DNA of 64,000 bases from Arthrobacter sp. Soil736 (GTDB lineage: Bacteria; Actinomycetota; Actinomycetes; Actinomycetales; Micrococcaceae). Shown piece by piece: positions 34,145 to 42,379 of this stretch (position 1 is the first letter of the stretch; every line of letters begins with the position of its first letter). Below the pieces are notes generated by a model. The model searched no databases and was not told the DNA's origin. It saw only the letters and a list, made by a program, of their open reading frames with translations. The DNA lies in NCBI RefSeq assembly GCF_001428005.1, contig NZ_LMSB01000073.1, positions 33,654-97,653 on the forward strand. The letters are read 5' to 3'. A program made the translations under genes and the position numbers.

Positions 34145-35830
34145 TCAGACGAGTCCGTGCCGGTAGGCGTAGGCCGTGGCCGCGGCTCGGGAGGTCAGGC
34201 CCAACTTGGTGAAGATATTGCTCAGGTGCCGGGCCACCGTTTTCTCGCTGATGAACAGCTCGGCGGCGATGTCCCGGTTGCTCAGTCCGGCGGAGACGAG
34301 CTGGATCACCTCGGTTTCGCGGGCGGTGAGCGGCCCGGCGTCGGCGGCGTGACCGAAGTCGTTCCCGGAGGTTGGCAGCGGGGCTGTCCGGGCGTCCGGC
34401 GCAACGGACACCGATTGCTCAAGCGCTGATAACTCAAGCCCCGACAGCGCCGGCGCGGCGCCCAGCTCGGAAAATACTGCCCGGGCCGCCGCACGCTCCA
34501 GCCGGGCGGATTCCTCATCGCCGAGCGCGGCGCACAGGCTGGCCAGGAGGGCGCGGCAGCGGGCCGCTTCGAACGGTGCGTCGAGGCTGAGCCAGCGGGA
34601 CCACGCGCGGCGAACCAGGACCAGGGCAGCCTGGGGGTCGCCTTCGTGGAACAGGACAGAGGCCTCGGACTGCTCGGCGAGGGCGTGCAGCAGGGGCATG
34701 TCGATCGAGGCGCAGAGCGAAGCCAGCTCCTCCATGGCGGCCCGCGCTGCCCGTGCATCGCCTGCTGCCAGTTCGATCTCCACCCGGGCGGCGAGCATCC
34801 GGCGCCGGTAGTCGGGGGCGGCACCGTCCATGGCCTGCCGGAGCAGGGACTGGGCCTGGTCCGGCTTGCCTTGGGCCAGGCGCAGGAGCGCCAGCCCGGG
34901 GTGCGGCGGGAATCCGGTCTCCTGAGCGTGCAGGTAGGCGGCCTCGGCGGCGTCAAAGTCGCCGCGGAGCCGGTGGATTTCGCCCTGTTCGTAGAAGCCG
35001 CCGTAGGTGGCCATGCGGTCGCCGCGCAAGGCGAGGTCCTGCGCGGTTTTGGCCGCGTCGATCGCCTCCGTCCAGGCGCCGTGCAGCCGGTACAGCTCGG
35101 CCCTGTGCATCTGGCACTGGCCGCTGAAGGCCACCAGGTTCTGTTGCGCGACGCACCACCGGTCCAGCGCCCGTGTCCACTCGTGGGCGCGGTGCAGGTC
35201 GAAGGCCAGATGGCAGGTTTCGATCACTGCGCAGTAGATGATCCCGGCGGGGACCGGCGAGATTTCCCCGACCGTGACGGCCACCATGGCTTCGTCGAGC
35301 AGGGCCAGGCCGTCGTCGAGCTGGCCCAGCATGATCTTTGCCTGCCCGAGGCCCAGCGTGCCCAGGGCCGCCGTGTCAGCGTCGCCACGTTCCCGCCCGA
35401 GGTCAGCCGCCCGGGTGAAGGCTTCCGCGGCGGCGGCGCCGTCGCCCTGGTAGAGGGCGCCCAGCCCGGCAGGGACGAACAGCAGGCCCTCGACGGGGCA
35501 GGGCTCGGGCAGGTCCTCGACGATCCGGTGGGCGCGGCCGAGCCAGCCGGTGCTGCGGGCCGGTTCGCCCAGCAGGATGAGATTCATCCCGGTCCAGAAG
35601 GCGCAGCGGGCGGCGGCGGGGTAGTCGCCGTCGGCGAGGTACTTCAGGTGCGCCCGGGCCAGGATGTCCACTCCCTCGGAGGCCCGGCCGGTGAGGATGA
35701 CGGAGGTGGCCAGCTGTTCCAGATCGCTGGCCGGCAGTTCGGCGTCGTGGTCGGCAGCGGTGTACTGCCCGACGGCGTCCGGCCAGCGCCGTTCGGCGTA
35801 GGCTTCCCGGCCGTGTTCGAGTGTAGACAT
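34145..35830 (-). CDS. LuxR-family regulator with TPR-like N-terminal region
   Basis: 561 residues. The C-terminal 65 residues form a LuxR-type DNA-binding domain (LTARETEVIQLVSAGLSNRD, ELFISEKTVARHLSNIFTKL). The long N-terminal part is built of helical, tetratricopeptide-like repeats (EAYAERRWPDAVGQYTAADH; later LALRGDRMATYGGFYEQGEI). No AAA or kinase domain is present, so it is a one-component regulator likely responding to a protein or metabolite partner. GGGGAGG precedes the ATG at 35830. It lies upstream of the PQ-loop and flavoprotein genes, 107 bases away, and may control them. Confidence 0.87.
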   Translation of the reverse strand: MSTLEHGREAYAERRWPDAVGQYTAADHDAELPASDLEQLATSVILTGRASEGVDILARAHLKYLADGDYPAAARCAFWTGMNLILLGEPARSTGWLGRAHRIVEDLPEPCPVEGLLFVPAGLGALYQGDGAAAAEAFTRAADLGRERGDADTAALGTLGLGQAKIMLGQLDDGLALLDEAMVAVTVGEISPVPAGIIYCAVIETCHLAFDLHRAHEWTRALDRWCVAQQNLVAFSGQCQMHRAELYRLHGAWTEAIDAAKTAQDLALRGDRMATYGGFYEQGEIHRLRGDFDAAEAAYLHAQETGFPPHPGLALLRLAQGKPDQAQSLLRQAMDGAAPDYRRRMLAARVEIELAAGDARAARAAMEELASLCASIDMPLLHALAEQSEASVLFHEGDPQAALVLVRRAWSRWLSLDAPFEAARCRALLASLCAALGDEESARLERAAARAVFSELGAAPALSGLELSALEQSVSVAPDARTAPLPTSGNDFGHAADAGPLTARETEVIQLVSAGLSNRDIAAELFISEKTVARHLSNIFTKLGLTSRAAATAYAYRHGLV

Positions 35831-35972
35831 CGCGCCTCCCCGTTCCCGGTGGCGGGTCTGAGCCTGTGGGCGCTGCCGGGGCCGGCACTCTCGGAACCGG
35901 TGGTGGGTGGCGCGGCCCGTCATCTGCTTTTCAGGCTACCGCCGGGGTTGAGAGGGCGGCAAGGTGCGGGGC

Positions 35973-35998
35973 CCCTCCGTCACGGGTGTCAGGCACAC
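35973..35998. repeat. 26-base dispersed repeat, copy 2
   Basis: Identical to 26229-26254. Here it covers the last codons and stop of the alpha/beta hydrolase gene on the minus strand: the TGTGCCTGA of the repeat encodes the final Cys-Ala and stop. Confidence 0.7.
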
Positions 35999-36783
35999 GA
36001 CGTGAGGAACGCCGCCGCGTCCTCGGCGACCCGCTCCGGACACTCCCACAGGACCAGGTGCGCCACGTCGGGGTACACCTTCAGCACCGCGCCGGGGATC
36101 CGGGCGGCCAGGGTTTCCTGGTCGCCGCGTGGCAGCAGGTTGTCCTTGGCGCCCCAGAGGATCAGCGTGGGGGCATGGATGGTTCCCGATTCCGCGGGCG
36201 GCGTGGCCTCGCACAGGCCGTTGAGGATGCCTTTCCACGCGCGGGCGGGCATCCTGAGGCCGTCGCGTACGCGGTCCGCGAGGAACCAGGCGGGAACCTG
36301 GTGCAGCATGGGAAACCAGGTCAGGGACTCCCGGACCCAGTCCGCGTCGAGCGGGTCGGTCAGGCCGTCCACTTCGTCGGCGAAGGCGGGCCGGCTCTGC
36401 AGACTCAGGGGAGAGCCCACCAGCACCAGGGCCGCAACCCGCTCGGGGTGCGTCGTTGCCAGCTGCTGGGCGACGTAACCGCCGCTGGAGGAGCCGACGA
36501 CGAACGCCCGCGGCACGTTGAGGGCTTCCAGGATCGCCGCGGCGTCGTCGGCCTGTTCCGCCAGGGAATAGCCGTCCTCCGGTTTGTCCGCCTCGCCCTG
36601 CCCGCGGAGGTCGGGGGCGTAGACCCTGAGGCCGGTCAGCAGGGGAATCAGGCGGTCAAAGCTTCCGCGGGATTCGCCCCACGCATGCAGCAGCAATACC
36701 GGCTTCGCACCGGCGTCGCCCTGGACCTGGCACGGCACCGTGATGCCGGTGCGGAGCCTGAGATCCCGGACTTCGGATTCCAT
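35989..36783 (-). CDS. Alpha/beta hydrolase
   Basis: 264 residues with the full catalytic set: oxyanion region LLLHAWGESRGSF, nucleophile elbow VVGSSSGGYVAQQ (Ser), acid loop LILWGAKDNLLPRG (Asp) and His in PDVAHLVLWECPER. Similar to lactonases/esterases that detoxify small esters. Its last codons lie in the 26-base dispersed repeat, so the native C terminus may have been altered by insertion of that element. Stands alone, 158 bases upstream of the LuxR gene. Confidence 0.87.
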   Translation of the reverse strand: MESEVRDLRLRTGITVPCQVQGDAGAKPVLLLHAWGESRGSFDRLIPLLTGLRVYAPDLRGQGEADKPEDGYSLAEQADDAAAILEALNVPRAFVVGSSSGGYVAQQLATTHPERVAALVLVGSPLSLQSRPAFADEVDGLTDPLDADWVRESLTWFPMLHQVPAWFLADRVRDGLRMPARAWKGILNGLCEATPPAESGTIHAPTLILWGAKDNLLPRGDQETLAARIPGAVLKVYPDVAHLVLWECPERVAEDAAAFLTSCA

Positions 36784-36840
36784 AGCCTCAGGGTACGCCG
36801 CGTCAGGACCGCCGGGCGGCGGTGCGTTGCCAACGCGGTA

Positions 36841-37557
36841 TTCTTCCTTGGTTTGATCGCCGTTGTTCTTGCCATCATCGCTCTGGTTATCACACTTCGG
36901 GGACGCTCAACGATGCGGGGGATGGCCGTAGCCTCGCTGATTGTTGGCGTTCTTTCGCTTGTCGGAGTGCTTTCCACCCAAGCCTTCTACGCCTCTGTAC
37001 TGGATGGTGTCTCGGATGCGGTCAGCGGATCCAACGAGAATGGATCTAACACCGGCGGAACGTCAGCGTCGAAGTCATCGTCCGGATCAAATACCACAGT
37101 GGCCCCGACTCCTAGCGCGATCGCTGGCTCAGCAAGCCAGCCGCTGGCTGTCGGCACGGCTGCCGCTGTGGGGAATGAATACCGGGTCGCCGTTACTTCG
37201 GTGAAGTTGGACGCCAATGCCGAAGTGCTGGCTGCCAATCAGTTCAATGACGCGCCAACGGGTCAATACGTTCTCGTGCAGTTGAGCGTTACTTACGTCG
37301 GAGCCAAAGAGGGCAACCCTTGGATCGACTTATCGGAGACCTTCGTTGGCACAGATGCCAGACAGTACGACGCATCCGACTGCGGTGCTGTCGTTGACCA
37401 AGGGGTCATGGACGTTCCCACCTTGGAGAAGGGTGGCAAGGCCTTCTATCAGCTCTGCATGGACGTGCCGACGGCCGCCATTGAAGGCGGCAAGATTTTC
37501 ATCGAGTAGACCATCTCTTTCAACGACAAGTCACGCATCTACTGGGCGATTCGTTAG
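36841..37557 (+). pseudogene. DUF4352 lipoprotein-like membrane protein, truncated and with an internal stop
   Basis: The reading frame begins in the middle of a membrane region (FFLGLIAVVLAIIALVI, MRGMAVASLIVGVLSLVG) that lines up with residues about 52-90 of the complete protein at 45646-46260, so the 5' end is missing. A Ser/Thr linker and DUF4352 domain follow (NEYRVAVTSVKLDANAEVLA, GQYVLVQLSVTYVGAKEGNP). At 37507 a TAG interrupts the frame, yet the expected ending TISFNDKSRIYWAIR continues for 16 codons to a second TAG. GAG to TAG is the simplest change. A shortened product from ATG 36913 could still be made. Confidence 0.72.
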
Positions 37558-37599
37558 GCCAAAGGCTGGGCAGCAAGGTCCACCCATGAATCCCGCCAC

Positions 37600-38082
37600 C
37601 CGATGCCTCTGGCCTCCGCCCAGCTCCGCGACGCGATCAACTCAGCAAACCCGGCACGGGCAGCACTCACAGCGATCGTGGCCTTCCACGGACTGAGATC
37701 CGGTCAACTACGCAAGCTGCAACTGACCGACATCCACGACGGACGCCTGCATCTGGACCAGCGCACCATCCCGCTGGCCCAACCGGTCCGGGGCCGGCTT
37801 TCCCATCTGGCTGGCCTACGGTGAACAGTGCTGGCCGTCGACGAGGAACCCCCACATCTTCATAAGCAGGCGCACCGCCCTGGACAGGGCCCTGTCGGCG
37901 TCCAGTGGATCACCACCTCGATGGGGATGACCGCCCAGGAAGCCCGCGAGGACCGGATCCTGCACGAACTGCATGCCACCGGCGGCGACCTCCGCCGAAT
38001 CTGCGACATGTTCGGCCTGAGCATCACCGGAGCGAGCCGCCACTCCGCCGTCCTGGCCCACACAGGCCTCCAAAACGCCTAA
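37600..38082 (+). pseudogene. Tyrosine recombinase (integrase) C-terminal remnant
   Basis: Fragments of a phage-type integrase catalytic domain in more than one frame: AIVAFHGLRSGQLRKLQLTD (first active-site Arg) with DGRLHLDQRTIPLA, then after a frameshift near 37820 NPHLFI and later ATGGDLRRICDMFGLSITGA, a typical tail. The second Arg-His and the Tyr region are not readable. The gene is too broken to act. Confidence 0.7.
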
Positions 38083-38288
38083 CGCCACCCACCCAAATAT
38101 GCTGGCGCGCCCAACCGCTTCACGATCTCCCGAGGTCAGAACATGTGGTGAAGGAAGTAGTCTCCACGGAATGTCCGAAGTCGCCTGCACGACTTCCACT
38201 GCCTATTGCCGATCTCGGGAAGTCCTGGGCAGCGGTCGTCGCAGTGAGACATCCTGGCAACGCGTCCCAACACTGGTTGGCGCAAGGT

Positions 38289-39047
38289 CTAGCGGGCACC
38301 TTGGGAGGACCAGACGGAAGCTCCGAGTTCCCGTGAAATTGTCCAAGCGGCGTCGCGGAGTTCGCGGACAGTGGCCTCGCTTGCCGGCCACTCGCTCGCG
38401 GAGAGCACTACCGACAACACGGCGATGACGGTCCCGCTTTCATCGTAGACGGGGGTCGCGATTGAAGCCTCGCCAATCACCGCTTCCTCGTATTCCAACC
38501 CGAGCGCGTTCTTGCGCACTTCCTCAAGCTGGGATCGGAGGACGGCAGGGTTGGTAATCGTTTCGCCGGTGAATTCGGCCAGCGGCTTGCTAAGCACGTC
38601 ATTTTCGAGCTCGGGGTTGTAGGCGAGCAGCACTTTTCCGAGAGCAGAGGCGTGGGCGGGCAGGTTGAGTCCTGTTTCCGGCATTTGCTCGGTGCCGTCG
38701 GGGCGGCGGTCGTGATGAATGATCAAAACCTCGCCCAGAAGGTTCACACCCAGTCGCGTCGCGTAACCGGTCCGTCGAGACAACTCGTGCATCCACCGCA
38801 TCGCGCGAGCCCGGACGTCAAGCGTGTCCAGGTAGACGCTCGAAAGTTTCAGCAGCGCGGGCCCGAGCATGTAGCGGTTTCCGGAGCTTTCCTGGGCGAC
38901 CAGCCCGTGTGCCTGCAGTGACTTCACGAGTCCATGGACGGTGGAAGGCGGAAGCTCCAACGCGGCGGCCAGTTCGGAGATTCCAAGGCGCCTGGCGCCC
39001 TGGAGGAGCCCGAGGATCTTGGCCGCGCGGTCAATCGACTGGATCAC
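38289..39047 (-). CDS. IclR-family regulator, divergent from the dha operon
   Basis: 252 residues. N-terminal winged helix: DRAAKILGLLQGARRLGISE, LAAALELPPSTVHGLVKSLQ. C-terminal GAF-like effector domain: ELSRRTGYATRLGVNLLGEV, PAHASALGKVLLAYNPELEN, EYEEAVIGEASIATPVYDES. It closely matches the layout of glycerol-operon repressors of the GylR type. The 158-base divergent space holds a strong promoter for the dha genes overlapped by palindromes, which are its likely operators. Confidence 0.92.
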   Translation of the reverse strand: MIQSIDRAAKILGLLQGARRLGISELAAALELPPSTVHGLVKSLQAHGLVAQESSGNRYMLGPALLKLSSVYLDTLDVRARAMRWMHELSRRTGYATRLGVNLLGEVLIIHHDRRPDGTEQMPETGLNLPAHASALGKVLLAYNPELENDVLSKPLAEFTGETITNPAVLRSQLEEVRKNALGLEYEEAVIGEASIATPVYDESGTVIAVLSVVLSASEWPASEATVRELRDAAWTISRELGASVWSSQGAR

Positions 39048-39103
39048 GGACCCACTCTCCCATCGTCGATTGGCTTCTCATTCCTCCGAGTCAATTTAGC
39101 CCC

Positions 39104-39157
39104 TTGACAGTCGGGAACGCTAATTCGATAATAACGAATACAAGTCGACAATGTCGA
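39104..39157 (+). promoter_or_regulatory. dha-operon promoter with overlapping operators
   Basis: TTGACA (39104-39109) and GATAAT (39127-39132) are separated by exactly 17 bases. ATTCG (39123-39127) and CGAAT (39135-39139) form a dyad over the -10 box, and TCGACA/TGTCGA (39145-39150 and 39152-39157) form a second perfect dyad at the start of transcription. Both would be blocked by a bound IclR repressor. Confidence 0.82.
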
Positions 39158-39205
39158 ATCGGACTCGTCGTCTAATCACCCACCGTTCAAAGGAGAACTT
39201 TCGTT

Positions 39206-39961
39206 ATGGACGAAAACCGCATGTGGCAGCGGCTAGCTGCCGAGTTCCTGGGGACCGCGTTCCTCGTATTCGTGGGCGTAGGATCCGTCCCCGCCCTCGC
39301 TATGGCGCGAGGCAATGAGCCGTTTACCGGTTCGGAGCTGGGCTTCATCTCGCTGTCGTTTGGTGCAGTCGTCATTGGCACCGTCTACGTTTTTGGCTAT
39401 ATCTCCGGAAACCACATCAATCCCGCAGTGACCGTGGCGCTTGCAGCAACAGGGAAGTTCCCGTGGCGCGACGTCCCGGGATACCTCGGAGCCCAGGTAC
39501 TGGGTGCTGTTGCAGGTTCCTTCGCGATCATCGCAGTGCTCGGTCAGCACGCCAGCGAGCTGGGCCTCGGAGTGGCCGCCTATGGTGACATCCCCGTCTG
39601 GCAGGCATTCACCGCTGAATTCATCGGCACTTTCCTGCTGGTCTTCACAGTGTTCGGCGTGATCCACCGCAAGGCCGCACCGGGCTTTGCCGGGATCGTC
39701 ATCGGGTTCATCGTGTTCGCCGCAATCATCCCCGTCGCACCGGTCACCGGAGCCTCGATCAACCCCGCCAGGACCACCGGGCCGATGCTCGTACAGTCCC
39801 TGATGGGCGGAACCGTGGCCTGGGAACAATGGCCCGTTTACGTGATCGCCGAACTTGCCGCGGGCGTCGCCGCGGGACTGCTGTTCGGTCTCATCTCACG
39901 CACCCAGGCTGACCGCACCTCCCTCACCGAGGCGCTGACCGAGCAGGAAACCCGGGCATGA
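39206..39961 (+). CDS. MIP-family aquaporin/glycerol facilitator-like channel
   Basis: 251 residues, six helices and two half-helices with NPA boxes at residues 72-74 (GNHINPAVTV) and 186-188 (GASINPARTT). In glycerol facilitators an Asp usually follows the second NPAR; here it is Thr, more like water channels. Given its place at the head of the dha operon it is nevertheless expected to admit dihydroxyacetone or a related polyol. AAAGGAG lies before ATG; the stop overlaps dhaK by four bases. Confidence 0.9.
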   Translation: MDENRMWQRLAAEFLGTAFLVFVGVGSVPALAMARGNEPFTGSELGFISLSFGAVVIGTVYVFGYISGNHINPAVTVALAATGKFPWRDVPGYLGAQVLGAVAGSFAIIAVLGQHASELGLGVAAYGDIPVWQAFTAEFIGTFLLVFTVFGVIHRKAAPGFAGIVIGFIVFAAIIPVAPVTGASINPARTTGPMLVQSLMGGTVAWEQWPVYVIAELAAGVAAGLLFGLISRTQADRTSLTEALTEQETRA

Positions 39962-40950
39962 ACAAGCTGATCAACTCCCCGCAGACCCTGCTGGCAGACG
40001 CCCTGCGAGGCTTCGCCGCAGCCCACGGACAACTGTCAGTGGACTTCGAGAACCGCATCGTTTTCAGTGCCGCACCAAGGGAGGGCCGCGTCGCGCTGGT
40101 CTCCGGAGGCGGCTCGGGCCACGAACCGCTGCACAGCGGGTTCGTCGGCGCTGGAATGCTGGACGCCGCGTGCGCAGGTGAGATCTTTACGTCGCCGACG
40201 CCAGACCAGATTCTGGCCGCCGCTATCCGGGTGGACACCGGGGCGGGCGTGCTCTTCGTCGTCAAGAATTACACCGGCGACCTGCTCAATTTTGAAATGG
40301 CCGCCGAGCTCGCCCGGGAACAGGGTATCGAGGTCGCCTCGGTCGTCGTCGCCGACGACGTCGCAGTAGAGGACTCCACCTGGACAGCGGGCCGACGCGG
40401 TGTCGGCACCACGCTGATACTGGAAAAGGTTGCCGGCGCCGCCGCGGCCCGCGGCTGGTCCCTTGAGAAGGTACATGTGCTCGCCAAACGGATCGCCGAC
40501 GCGGGACGTTCCATGGGGGCGGCGCTCACGAGCTGCACTGTTCCTGCCGTAGGTAAGCCCAGCTTCGATCTCCCCGAGGACGAAATGGAACTCGGCGTCG
40601 GCATCCACGGCGAGCCAGGACGTAAGCGCGTACCCGTGATGTCGGCCGCGGAACTGTCCCACGCGTTGGTCGAGTCGATCACCACCGACTATGACTTCAG
40701 CGGCAAACCGGTCATCGCCCTGCTGACCGGCCTGGGAGGAACCCCGCTGATCGAGCTCTATGCAATGTTCGCCGAGGTCTCCGAGCGGCTCAACGAGCGC
40801 AACATCACGGTGGCCCGATCCTTGGTCGGAAACTATGTCTCCAGCCTCGACATGGCGGGTTGTTCCCTGACTCTGGTCGGTGCAGACGACGAAATTCTCG
40901 ACCTCTGGGACGCGCCGGTGAACACCCCGACCCTGCGTTGGAAGGATTGA
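39958..40950 (+). CDS. dhaK: Dihydroxyacetone kinase subunit DhaK
   Basis: 330 residues. Substrate-binding subunit of the PTS-type dihydroxyacetone kinase: SGGGSGHEPLHSGFVG loop, VVKNYTGDLLNFEMA and ELGVGIHGEPG, whose His (residue 217) forms the hemiaminal bond with dihydroxyacetone in characterised enzymes. Overlaps the channel gene; dhaL follows one base after the stop. The phosphoryl chain runs from PTS EI through the HPr/EIIA protein DhaM to DhaL-ADP and then to the substrate on DhaK. Confidence 0.95.
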   Translation: MNKLINSPQTLLADALRGFAAAHGQLSVDFENRIVFSAAPREGRVALVSGGGSGHEPLHSGFVGAGMLDAACAGEIFTSPTPDQILAAAIRVDTGAGVLFVVKNYTGDLLNFEMAAELAREQGIEVASVVVADDVAVEDSTWTAGRRGVGTTLILEKVAGAAAARGWSLEKVHVLAKRIADAGRSMGAALTSCTVPAVGKPSFDLPEDEMELGVGIHGEPGRKRVPVMSAAELSHALVESITTDYDFSGKPVIALLTGLGGTPLIELYAMFAEVSERLNERNITVARSLVGNYVSSLDMAGCSLTLVGADDEILDLWDAPVNTPTLRWKD

Positions 40951-40951
40951 C

Positions 40952-41602
40952 ATGCCGGAAACACTCACGATCGATGCGATCCAGCAGTGGCTGCACCGCT
41001 TCGCGTCGGAGATCACGACGCAGGCAGACTGGTTGACCGAGCTGGACTCGGCGATCGGCGACGCCGACCACGGGACCAACATGGTTCGCGGCACAGCCGC
41101 GGTGGTCGCCAAGCTCGATGTCAGGTCGACAAGCACCGTACAGGAACTGCTCAAGGCCGTCGGCATGACCCTGGTGTCCACCGTCGGTGGGGCCAGCGGC
41201 TCCCTGTACGGCACCTTCTTCCTTGAAATGGGCCGAAACAGCCCTTCGAGCGTGCAATTGGACGCATCGGAACTGGAGAACGCACTGCGTGCCGGCGTGA
41301 ACGGCGTCATCGCCCGCGGCCACGCGGCAGTTGGCGACAAGACCATGATTGACGCCCTCGAACCGGCCGTCACGGTCCTGTCCCGGTCCCTGGCTGACGG
41401 CCGGCAACTGCATGGCTCCATTGCGGCCGCCGCCGCTGCGGCGACGACCGGCCGGGACTCGACCGAACCGCTCGTCGCACGCAAAGGCCGGGCGTCCTAC
41501 CTTGGTGACCGCAGCGCCGGACACATCGACCCAGGAGCCGCGTCAGCGACCATCCTGGTTGCCGCGCTGGCCGCAAGCGTCGATGAAGGAAACGCACGAT
41601 GA
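40952..41602 (+). CDS. dhaL: Dihydroxyacetone kinase subunit DhaL
   Basis: 216 residues, the ADP-binding helical-barrel subunit. WLTELDSAIGDADHGTNM holds the three Mg-binding Asp residues of the family, VGGASGSLYGTFF and VGDKTMIDALEPAV the nucleotide-binding turns. Overlaps dhaM by four bases. Co-encoded with DhaK and DhaM, so ADP stays bound and is rephosphorylated rather than exchanged. Confidence 0.95.
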   Translation: MPETLTIDAIQQWLHRFASEITTQADWLTELDSAIGDADHGTNMVRGTAAVVAKLDVRSTSTVQELLKAVGMTLVSTVGGASGSLYGTFFLEMGRNSPSSVQLDASELENALRAGVNGVIARGHAAVGDKTMIDALEPAVTVLSRSLADGRQLHGSIAAAAAAATTGRDSTEPLVARKGRASYLGDRSAGHIDPGAASATILVAALAASVDEGNAR

Positions 41603-42318
41603 TCGGCATCGTACTCGTCTCACATAGTGAAGCGCTGGCAAACGCTGCGATGGAACTCGCCCTGCAAATGGTTCACGGCACGCAACCTCCCATCCGGATC
41701 GCCGCCGGCGCCGCCGGAGGATTCGGAACCGACGCAACAGCAATCGCGTCCGCCATCGATGACCTCGTCACCACGGACGGCGTGCTCGTCATCACCGACC
41801 TGGGATCAGCGATCCTCAGCGCATCCTTGGCCTTGGAGATCCGCGCCAGCACCCACCAGGTGGTGATCAGCGACGGCCCCTTCGTCGAAGCAACGATGGC
41901 GGCCGTGGTCGGCGCCGCCGCAGGCAGTTCGCTGGCCGACATCACCGCTGAAGCGAGTAACGCCCTCAGCGCCAAGAAGACGCAGACCGTCACAGCCCCG
42001 GACGCTTCAGCTGGGGACGACACCGCCGCCGGGAGCCCAGCCGCCAGCGCGGAGGAACGCCTGATCAATCCGATGGGCCTCCACGCCCGCCCGGCATCGC
42101 TGCTGGTACTGACCGCCGGGGAGTTCAGTGCCGACGTCGAACTGACCAACACCACCGCAGGGCGCGGGCCGGTCAACGCATGCAGCGTGATCGGTCTGCT
42201 GTCCCTCGCCGCAAGCAGGAACGACCGGATCCGCATCGACGCCAACGGCCCCGACGCCTCCCAGGCCGTGAACGCCGTAAAGCAACTCGTCCTTCAAGGC
42301 TTCGGCGAACTTTCCTAG
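41599..42318 (+). CDS. dhaM: DhaM: EIIA-mannose-type domain fused to HPr
   Basis: 239 residues. Residues 1-125 are the EIIA(Man)-like DhaM domain with phospho-His9 in VLVSHSEAL and VLVITDLGSAILSA. An Ala/Asp-rich linker (about 130-150) leads to a C-terminal HPr domain with GLHARPASL (His162) and the GRGPVNACSVIGLL helix region. The EI-like domain found in some DhaM proteins is absent, so general EI must be supplied from elsewhere in the genome. Confidence 0.94.
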   Translation: MIGIVLVSHSEALANAAMELALQMVHGTQPPIRIAAGAAGGFGTDATAIASAIDDLVTTDGVLVITDLGSAILSASLALEIRASTHQVVISDGPFVEATMAAVVGAAAGSSLADITAEASNALSAKKTQTVTAPDASAGDDTAAGSPAASAEERLINPMGLHARPASLLVLTAGEFSADVELTNTTAGRGPVNACSVIGLLSLAASRNDRIRIDANGPDASQAVNAVKQLVLQGFGELS

Positions 42319-42379
42319 CCCTCCCCGTCCCCTTTTCGTCTCTCATTCCACTGCCCTAACAAGAACCGGAGTACTTTCC

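Noticed and set aside
34646..36478. Plus-strand open frame of 610 codons
   Set aside because: Antisense to the LuxR and alpha/beta hydrolase genes, low-complexity Gly/Gln/Val-rich and without a recognisable domain.
40036..41484. Minus-strand frames over dhaK/dhaL
   Set aside because: Shadows of the dha genes, which show full family motifs on the plus strand.
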